Program-made: the position numbers and the translations under genes | Shown here: in pieces, positions 8,420 through 14,362 of the stretch | Layout of the letters: every line of letters begins with the position of its first letter | How positions within the stretch are numbered: position 1 is the stretch's first letter | The notes under the pieces: generated by a model | Seen by the model: only the letters and a program-made list of their open reading frames with translations | The model's database searches: none | Told to the model about the DNA's origin: nothing | Origin: CAXSEF01 sp964236535 | GTDB taxonomy: Bacteria > Pseudomonadota > Alphaproteobacteria > Acetobacterales > Acetobacteraceae | NCBI GenBank assembly: GCA_964236535.1 | Contig: CAXSEF010000083.1 | Span: 1 to 14,362, forward strand | Direction of reading: 5' to 3' | DNA length: 14,362 bases

Positions 8420-8504
8420 GGCCGGGGGCCAGCCCGGCCGGTCAGATCCGACCGGATCCCCGCGGCGTGTGCTCCGGGTCCAATACCGCTGAGGATATTT
8501 CCGC

Positions 8505-8822
8505 ATGGCAGAGTTTCGTCCGCTTCACGATCGCGTCGTGGTTCGCCGGCTCACCCCCGAGGAGAAGACGTCCGGGGGCATCATCATTCCCGACACCGTC
8601 AAGGAGAAGCCGATGGAGGGCGAGGTCGTGGCCGTCGGCGCCGGCGCCCGCAACGACAGCGGCGCCCTGGTGCCGCCCGACGTCAAGGCCGGTGACCGGG
8701 TGCTGTTCGGCAAGTGGTCGGGCACCGAGGTGAAGCTCGATGGCGAGGATCTCCTGATCATGAAGGAGACCGACATCATGGGCGTGATCGTGGGCGGCGT
8801 GGCGCAGAAGGCCGCGGCCTGA
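8505..8822 (+). CDS. groES: Co-chaperonin GroES (Hsp10)
   Basis: This 105-residue protein forms the heptameric lid of the GroEL folding chamber in the cytoplasm. It opens with FRPLHDRVVVRR, followed by the mobile loop that contacts GroEL (EEKTSGGIIIPDTVKEKP, about residues 19-36). The core stretch EGEVVAVGAGARNDSG comes next, then DVKAGDRVLFGKWSGTEVKLDGEDLLIMKE and a tail with IMGVIV. It is slightly longer than the common 95-97 residues because of an alanine-rich end (GGVAQKAAA). The start has a clear ribosome site (gaggat, about 8 bases upstream). It is the first gene of the groESL operon, controlled by the promoter and two CIRCE sites upstream. Confidence 0.98.
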   Translation: MAEFRPLHDRVVVRRLTPEEKTSGGIIIPDTVKEKPMEGEVVAVGAGARNDSGALVPPDVKAGDRVLFGKWSGTEVKLDGEDLLIMKETDIMGVIVGGVAQKAAA

Positions 8823-8830
8823 GCCTGAAG

Positions 8831-8849
8831 CGCCCCGGTGTCCGGGGCG
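8831..8849 (+). promoter_or_regulatory. Hairpin at the start of the groES-groEL spacer
   Basis: cgccccgg (8831-8838) pairs with ccggggcg (8842-8849) around the loop tgt, just after the groES stop. The spacer to groEL is 218 bases, longer than in most groESL operons. The hairpin could cause partial termination or mark an mRNA processing site; no T-run follows. Confidence 0.5.
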
Positions 8850-9040
8850 GCTGACCTGGCGCGGCCGGGGGTGTGACGACCGCCCCGGGCGTGCCGGGGT
8901 TCCGACGAGGGGTCGCGCAGGCGATCCCGGCCTGGCGTGCCGATGCGGGCGCCGGGGACTGAAGACCGCGGCGACGGCTGCCGGGGTGGGGTTCTCCCGC
9001 TCCCGGCGGTGCGTCGCGCACAGAAAGAAAGGCCTTATTC

Positions 9041-10691
<1,651 letters not shown>

Positions 10692-10693
<2 letters not shown>

Positions 10694-10705
10694 TCCTTCG
10701 GGATC
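10692..10705 (+). terminator. UUCG-loop hairpin overlapping the groEL stop codon
   Basis: gatcc (10692-10696) pairs with ggatc (10701-10705) around ttcg, a very stable tetraloop type. It begins inside the stop codon. It is short and has no T-run, so an mRNA 3'-stability role is as likely as termination. Confidence 0.4.
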
Positions 10706-10722
10706 GGATTTCCCGGACTCCG

Positions 10723-10762
10723 GACGCAGGGGGCAGGCCGCAGGGCCTGCCCTTCCTGCGTC
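10723..10762 (+). terminator. Strong hairpin terminator-like structure after groEL
   Basis: gacgcagg plus gggcaggcc (10723-10739) pairs with ggcctgccc (10744-10752) and cctgcgtc (10755-10762): 17 base pairs with a 4-base loop and one 2-base tt bulge. It lies 30 bases after the groEL stop. No T-run follows, which is common in very GC-rich genomes. Confidence 0.75.
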
Positions 10763-10971
10763 TGGCGCACGCACCGGCCGGCCGCGGCGGGGCGGCGGGT
10801 GCATGGTCCTCATGATTGACACTACTGGTGGTTTCTGCCCCCATGCGGCTGCAATCGACGTTATGGCTTGCCTTGCTGCGCTTCCGTCACCGGGTGCCTC
10901 AAGTCGTGCAGCGGCCCGGTTGTCTGACGTGTCGCGCGATCGAGTGCGGCGCCAACGACGGAGTGACTTGA

Positions 10972-11175
10972 ATGGCTATCGGCACGGTCAAGTGGTTCAA
11001 TACCACGAAGGGCTTCGGCTTCATCATGCCCGAGGACGGCGGCAAGGACGTGTTCGTGCACATCACCGCGGTCCAGGCGGCCGGGCTGCACGGCCTGAAC
11101 GAGAACCAGAAGGTGAGCTACGAGGTCCAGATGGAGCGCGGCAAGGCTGCCGCCACCAACCTCAAGCCGCTCTGA
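10972..11175 (+). CDS. CspA-family cold-shock protein, first of three
   Basis: This 67-residue single-domain cold-shock protein binds single-stranded RNA and DNA and can melt mRNA structure. It has the RNA-binding motifs KGFGFI (residues 13-18) and VFVHI (27-31) and the opening GTVKWFN. A GGAG lies about 9 bases before the ATG. It differs from the next two copies at around ten residues (for example I3, T11, E21, H40, N45), so it is the diverged member of the array. The 278 bases between groEL and this gene hold the groEL hairpins and a ttgaca at 10816-10821 without a matching -10, so its promoter is not clear. Confidence 0.96.
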   Translation: MAIGTVKWFNTTKGFGFIMPEDGGKDVFVHITAVQAAGLHGLNENQKVSYEVQMERGKAAATNLKPL

Positions 11176-11324
11176 GCCGCAGGCACGGTCGCGAACCCAC
11201 CACAATGATCGAGGTTACCGCGCTGTCATCCGGCCGGGCACCCCGCTGTCAATCCGCTTGCGTTCCGTGCTACGGGACGAGGCGTGGCGAAATCGCCGAC
11301 GACGCGGGCAAGCCGCGCGCGGCC

Positions 11325-11329
11325 AGGAG
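11325..11329 (+). promoter_or_regulatory. Ribosome binding site fixing the second csp start
   Basis: aggag lies 8 bases before the ATG at 11338. An in-frame ATG at 11284 would add 18 residues not found in cold-shock proteins, so the internal start is used. Confidence 0.85.
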
Positions 11330-11337
11330 TTAAGACA

Positions 11338-11541
11338 ATGGCGACAGGCACCGTGAAGTGGTTCAACGCCACCAAGGGCTTCGGCTTCATCATGCCGCAG
11401 GACGGCGGCAAGGATGTGTTCGTGCACATCACCGCCGTGCAGGCGGCCGGCCTGCAGGGCCTCAACGACGGCCAGAAGGTCAGCTACGAGGTCGAGATGG
11501 AGCGCGGCAAGGCCGCCGCCACCAACCTCAAGCTAGCCTGA
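11338..11541 (+). CDS. CspA-family cold-shock protein, second of three
   Basis: This is a 67-residue cold-shock protein, MATGTVKWFNATKGFGFIMP at the start, with KGFGFI (13-18) and VFVHI (27-31). Bases 11347-11528 are identical to 11690-11871 in the third copy. The two proteins differ only at the end (LKLA here, LRLA there). A hairpin with one bulge (cccgcaagga, 11545-11554, with tcctgcggg, 11573-11581) follows the stop. The gap to the first copy is 162 bases and to the third 139, with no shared leader beyond short GC-rich stretches, so each may have its own control region. Confidence 0.96.
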   Translation: MATGTVKWFNATKGFGFIMPQDGGKDVFVHITAVQAAGLQGLNDGQKVSYEVEMERGKAAATNLKLA

Positions 11542-11544
11542 CCT

Positions 11545-11581
11545 CCCGCAAGGAAGTCGACCCGGGCGTCCCTCCTGCGGG
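11545..11581 (+). terminator. Possible terminator hairpin after the second csp gene
   Basis: cccgcaagga (11545-11554) pairs with tcctgcggg (11573-11581), 9 pairs with one bulged A and an 18-base loop that itself can fold. It has no T-run; it may alternatively be part of the third gene's leader. Confidence 0.4.
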
Positions 11582-11680
11582 GCGGACCGACCGGAGCAGC
11601 GTTCCCGAATGGCGACGGGGACGGATCGAACTGCGAGTGCCTCAGGCGCGGCCCGGCCGCGCGCGACAAGGAACGAGACA

Positions 11681-11884
11681 ATGGCAACTGGCACCGTGAA
11701 GTGGTTCAACGCCACCAAGGGCTTCGGCTTCATCATGCCGCAGGACGGCGGCAAGGATGTGTTCGTGCACATCACCGCCGTGCAGGCGGCCGGCCTGCAG
11801 GGCCTCAACGACGGCCAGAAGGTCAGCTACGAGGTCGAGATGGAGCGCGGCAAGGCCGCCGCCACCAACCTGCGCCTCGCCTGA
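11681..11884 (+). CDS. CspA-family cold-shock protein, third of three
   Basis: This 67-residue cold-shock protein is nearly identical to the second copy (182 consecutive identical bases, only the ends differ). It has the same nucleic-acid-binding motifs KGFGFI and VFVHI. The ribosome site is aagga about 8 bases before the ATG. It is followed 42 bases later by a perfect 13-bp hairpin. The near-identity at synonymous positions points to recent duplication or gene conversion rather than protein-level selection alone. Confidence 0.96.
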   Translation: MATGTVKWFNATKGFGFIMPQDGGKDVFVHITAVQAAGLQGLNDGQKVSYEVEMERGKAAATNLRLA

Positions 11885-11926
11885 GGCGTCCGGCCGTCCG
11901 GCTGGGCGGGTGCAGGCTGTGACCAC

Positions 11927-11957
11927 GGGGGCCGCCGGCGTGATGCCGGCGGCCCCC
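11927..11957. terminator. Perfect 13-bp hairpin between convergent genes
   Basis: gggggccgccggc (11927-11939) and gccggcggccccc (11945-11957) pair perfectly around the loop gtgat. It lies between the third csp gene (plus) and the stress-type gene (minus), 13 bases from the latter's stop, so it probably serves both strands. Confidence 0.85.
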
Positions 11958-11970
11958 GCTGCGTTCGGGG

Positions 11971-12543
11971 TCAGCCGGTCCAGCCCGACGAGTCGAGGCC
12001 GGCCACCGCGGCGTCGGTCCGCTGCACCGCCTCGACCCGGGTGGCGCCGCACTCGCGCATGATCGTCTCGGCGCGCGCGCGCTTGGCCGCGTCGGCGATG
12101 TGGGCGGCGAGCACCAGCCGGCCGGACTGCGCCGCCTGCTCGCGCCCGGCATGCTCGGCCGACCCGGCAATGCCGCTGACGCCCTCGACGGCGCCTCCGG
12201 CCGCAAGGCCCGCGGCGGCGGCAACGGCGATCGCCGGCACCGCCAGGCCGCCGGTGGCGATCACCACGCCCGCGGCGCCCATCGCCGCGCCCACGCCCAG
12301 CGTGCTGGCGCCGAGCGTGCGCACCTGGCGCCGGTCCTCCTCGGTCGTCGGGTTGTCGGCACCCTCGTTCGGCGTCGCCGAGCCGCTGGCCGGGCTGGTG
12401 TGCGGCAGCGACAGCTCGGAGCGGTCGAAGCCGTTGCCGAGCAGCCGCTTCATCGCCGCCTGCAGCGCATCGTCGCTCGGGAAGATGCCCTGCACCTCCT
12501 GCACCGTGTCGCCGAGGATCGGGGAGTCGCTTGCTGAGGCCAT
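11971..12543 (-). CDS. Glycine-zipper protein resembling general stress protein 17M (YflT) family
   Basis: This 190-residue protein has three parts. Residues 16-47 (VQGIFPSDDALQAAMKRLLG then FDRSELSL) fit the N-terminal domain of YflT/general-stress-17M-like proteins, where a short alpha/beta unit precedes a linker. Residues 78-127 are a hydrophobic Gly/Ala stretch (LGVGAAMGAAGVVIATGGLA and on) that likely forms a glycine-zipper membrane hairpin. Residues 140-176 (SGRLVLAAHIADAAKRARA, then IMRECGATRVEAVQRT) form a second small alpha/beta unit. The middle linker is acidic and polar. An AGGAG lies 8 bases upstream of the start. Function is unknown beyond the stress-protein resemblance; placement next to csp and groESL is suggestive only. 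Confidence 0.72.
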   Translation of the reverse strand: MASASDSPILGDTVQEVQGIFPSDDALQAAMKRLLGNGFDRSELSLPHTSPASGSATPNEGADNPTTEEDRRQVRTLGASTLGVGAAMGAAGVVIATGGLAVPAIAVAAAAGLAAGGAVEGVSGIAGSAEHAGREQAAQSGRLVLAAHIADAAKRARAETIMRECGATRVEAVQRTDAAVAGLDSSGWTG

Positions 12544-12610
12544 GTCGTCGCTCCTGCGTTTGGAGGGAAGCGCTGTTCAGGGGAGGCCGTTGCGGAGGGG
12601 TATGTGGGAA

Positions 12611-12670
12611 GCCAAGGCCAGGGCCCTGCCCTGGACCCGCTGGGGGCTGAGCCCCCAGGCCCGCACATGT
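12611..12670 (-). repeat. Double-hairpin intergenic repeat, copy E
   Basis: Stem 2 is ccagggc (12618-12624) with gccctgg (12628-12634). The linker acccg leads to stem 1, ctgggggc (12640-12647) with gcccccag (12651-12658). It ends in cccgcacatg, like the ends of copies A and B. It lies between the stress-type gene and terB in a 236-base gap that holds no other supported feature. Confidence 0.85.
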
Positions 12671-12779
12671 TCGGAGGCGTTGCTTGGGGGGCGCCTTAGT
12701 CCGGGTCGCGCGTGGGTCGGGATGGTTTTGCCTTCGGCCAGGCGGCTGCCTGGCTGGCGCCTCGGGACAGTCTGCGGCG

Positions 12780-13217
12780 TCAGGCTTCGGCTTGCCGCTC
12801 CATGCGCTGGTAGCGTGCGCGGACGCCGCGCTCGATGGCCGCCGCGACCAGCGGGTCGAGGTGCAGCTCGTTCATGACGAACTCGAGCATCTGCAGGATG
12901 CGCTGGCCGTGCGTGACGTCGGCGGCCACCACCTCGCAGGCGAGCACGTAGGCGGTCTCGCGCAGGCGGGGCTCCAGCGCCTCGCGGATCAGGCGACCGG
13001 CATGGGCGAGGCCGTCCTCCTCGCGCAGCAGGGTGATCGTGGCTTCCGTCGCCGCGTCGAGCTTGGCGGTGGAGAAGGTGCGGAACACCGGGAGGGTCTG
13101 CACCAGGCCCGCCATCACGCCGATCTCGCGGTCGGTGATCCCGCCCTCGGCGGCGGCGACGAGGACCATCGTGCAGATCAGCGCCTCCTGGGCGTCGAGT
13201 CCGATGCGGGCGAGCAT
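12780..13217 (-). CDS. TerB-family (tellurite resistance-like) protein
   Basis: This 145-residue all-helical protein matches the TerB family, whose members are linked to tellurite and stress responses and bind metal through acidic helix starts. Visible landmarks are LVAAAEGGITDREIGVMAGL (19-38), LREEDGLAHAGRLIREAL (64-81) and ACEVVAADVTHGQRILQMLE (93-112), the last two resembling the repeated acidic metal-site segments. The frame is open up to 13463, but that extra part crosses the repeat pair at 13299-13430 and is not TerB-like. AGGAG lies 8 bases before the ATG at 13217, and the family starts there. No other ter genes are present, so a stand-alone housekeeping TerB is more likely than a tellurite operon. 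Confidence 0.85.
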   Translation of the reverse strand: MLARIGLDAQEALICTMVLVAAAEGGITDREIGVMAGLVQTLPVFRTFSTAKLDAATEATITLLREEDGLAHAGRLIREALEPRLRETAYVLACEVVAADVTHGQRILQMLEFVMNELHLDPLVAAAIERGVRARYQRMERQAEA

Positions 13218-13225
13218 GCAGTGGG

Positions 13226-13230
13226 CTCCT
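13226..13230 (-). promoter_or_regulatory. Ribosome binding site fixing the terB start
   Basis: ctcct on the plus strand is AGGAG on the coding strand, 8 bases before the ATG at 13217. It supports that start over the longer open frame. Confidence 0.85.
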
Positions 13231-13298
13231 GCGGGTTGCGCGGACCGTGCCTCCGCGGGCGCGGGATGGCAAGGGCAGCGGCGCCGGGTACCGACCTG

Positions 13299-13348
13299 CA
13301 AGCAAGGCCGGGCTTTGCCCGGACCCACCGAAGGCCTGGGGCCTTTGG
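13299..13348 (-). repeat. Double-hairpin intergenic repeat, copy F1
   Basis: The complement of the tail (caagcaagg) is followed by stem 2, ccgggc (13308-13313) with gcccgg (13317-13322). The linker is accca, and stem 1 is ccgaaggcc (13328-13336) with ggcctttgg (13340-13348), with one G-T pair. It forms an inverted pair with F2. Confidence 0.85.
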
Positions 13349-13374
13349 AAACCCGTTCCTTAAGCATAGGGATT

Positions 13375-13430
13375 CTCAAGGCTCGGCCTTGAGCGGAGTC
13401 CAGAGGCAGAGCCTCTGGCCTTGCTTGCTT
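13375..13430 (+). repeat. Double-hairpin intergenic repeat, copy F2
   Basis: Stem 1 is ctcaaggc (13375-13382) with gccttgag (13386-13393). The linker is cggagt. Stem 2 is ccagaggc (13400-13407) with gcctctgg (13411-13418), then the tail ccttgcttgctt. It mirrors F1 across a 26-base spacer between the helicase stop and terB. Confidence 0.85.
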
Positions 13431-13462
13431 GTCTGGCCCGCCACGCCCACGGCCCGTTGGCA

Positions 13463-14362
13463 TCAGTCTTCCGTGCGGAGGAAGTCCCGGACTCCCGAGA
13501 CCGCTTCGGCGAGTCCCACCCTGCGGACGTCGACGCCGGGCGGAAAGGCGGAGAGCAGGCGGGAGGGCGTGCGGCGGTCGAGCAGGACGAAGACGCCGCG
13601 GTCGGAGGCCACGCGGATCAGGCGGCCGAACGCCTGGCGCAGGCGGAGGCGGGCTTCGCGGTCGTCGTAGCCGGTGGTGTCGCCGCCGGAGAGGTGGGTG
13701 CGGCGTTCGCGGTGCAGGATGTCGGGGCGGGGCCAGGGGACGCGCTCGAACACGACGAGGCGCAGCGCGCGGCCGGGGACGTCGACGCCGTCGCGCATGG
13801 CGTCGGTGCCGAGCAGGCAGCTGTGTTCCTCCGAGCGGAAGATGTCGATCAGGGTGGCGTTGTCCATGGCGTCGACGTGCTGGCCGAGCAGCGGGATGCC
13901 GGCGTCCTCCAGGGCGGGGGCGATGCGGGCGTGCACCGCCTGCAGGCGGGAGATGGCGGTGAACAGGCCGAGGCCGCCGCCGCCGGCGGCGAGGAACAGC
14001 GCGCGGTAGGCGCCGGCGAGGGCGGCGATATCGTTCGGGGCGAGGTCGGTGACGACGAAGCAGCGGGTCTGGGCGGCGTAGTCGAACGGGCTGGAGACGG
14101 CGGCGCGCAGGGCCGGGGAGGGCAGGTGGCTGGCGCCGACGCGCGCCTCGGCGGCGGCCCAGGCGAGCTCGGCGGCGTCCGGGGCGTCGGGGGTGTCGCG
14201 CAGGGTGGCGGAGGTGACGAGCACGCCGTGCGCGGCGGCGGCGAGGGTGGCGGCGAACGGGATCGTCGGGTCGAGCCAGTGGCGGTGCAGGCCGACGTCG
14301 CGGTCCAGCAGGGCGCGGTCCGGCAGGGATTGATCCGGGCGGGGGCGGGCGGGCGGCGGCTC
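13463..14362 (-). CDS. DinG/XPD-type ATP-dependent DNA helicase, C-terminal part (5' end outside window)
   Basis: The frame is open to the right edge, so 300 codons including the stop are seen and the N-terminal ATPase half (Walker A, iron-sulfur region if present) lies outside. The visible part begins near LHRHWLDPTIPFAATL and reaches the helicase motif LVTSATL. The second RecA-like lobe follows, with motif V in DAMRDGVDVPGRALRLVVFE and motif VI in RLRQAFGRLIRVASDRG, as in superfamily 2 DinG/YoaA/XPD helicases that unwind 5'-tailed or damaged DNA. GTG at 14222-14224 is only an internal codon, not a start. It is codirectional with terB but separated by about 245 bases containing the F1/F2 repeat pair. 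Confidence 0.9.
   Translation of the reverse strand, partial: EPPPARPRPDQSLPDRALLDRDVGLHRHWLDPTIPFAATLAAAAHGVLVTSATLRDTPDAPDAAELAWAAAEARVGASHLPSPALRAAVSSPFDYAAQTRCFVVTDLAPNDIAALAGAYRALFLAAGGGGLGLFTAISRLQAVHARIAPALEDAGIPLLGQHVDAMDNATLIDIFRSEEHSCLLGTDAMRDGVDVPGRALRLVVFERVPWPRPDILHRERRTHLSGGDTTGYDDREARLRLRQAFGRLIRVASDRGVFVLLDRRTPSRLLSAFPPGVDVRRVGLAEAVSGVRDFLRTED

Noticed and set aside
8420..8504. RNA thermometer (ROSE-type) in the groES leader
   Set aside because: The leader folds into GC hairpins, but no ROSE-like pairing with the ribosome site gaggat was found; CIRCE explains the regulation.
10816..10845. ttgaca as -35 of a csp promoter
   Set aside because: No acceptable -10 box occurs at 16-18 bases spacing.
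13218..13463. N-terminal extension of the TerB gene
   Set aside because: It translates the double-hairpin repeats, and a good ribosome site supports the start at 13217.

Overview
The window is very GC-rich DNA, clearly above 65% G+C by eye, from an alphaproteobacterium. The groES/groEL sequences (GroEL has a GGM-type tail ending MGGMGDMDF), HrcA/CIRCE control of groESL, an Usg-family gene and a DUF4169 gene fit Rhodospirillales, most likely Acetobacteraceae. That placement is inference from recognised sequence styles, not from a search. A run of exactly 100 N (6369-6468) marks a scaffold join, so the two halves may not be true neighbours.

Region 1-4465 (minus strand) is a branched-chain amino acid/amide-type ABC importer operon read from right to left: binding protein livK, permease livH, then one ORF joining permease livM to ATPase livG, which runs off the left edge. 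livH and the fusion overlap by 4 bases (GTGA). The livK leader carries tandem repeats of about 34 bp. Region 4744-6368 holds a small secreted protein, a broken GNAT acetyltransferase with a low-GC patch beside it, and an OsmC-family gene that is frameshifted and cut by the gap.

Region 6469-8206 holds ssuA (sulfonate-binding protein, partner genes not visible because of the gap), a DUF4169 gene and a convergent usg gene. Region 8328-10762 is groESL, with a promoter flanked by two CIRCE operators, a long groES-groEL spacer and a 17-bp hairpin after groEL. Region 10972-11884 is a tandem array of three CspA-type cold-shock genes; the last two share 182 identical bases. A perfect 13-bp hairpin separates them from a convergent glycine-zipper stress-type protein. 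Region 12780-14362 (minus strand) has a TerB-family protein and the C-terminal part of a DinG/XPD-type helicase.

The most distinctive structure not explained by the genes is a family of dispersed double-hairpin elements. Seven units lie in five intergenic gaps (3160-3221, 5857-5923, 7513-7681, 12611-12670, 13299-13430). Each unit has two stems joined by a short conserved linker (cgggt-like) and a cttgc-type tail. Stem sequences differ between copies while pairing is kept. Two gaps hold inverted pairs of units. The right half of the window is rich in stress functions (groESL, three csp genes, stress-type membrane protein, TerB), but nothing shows that these are co-regulated.
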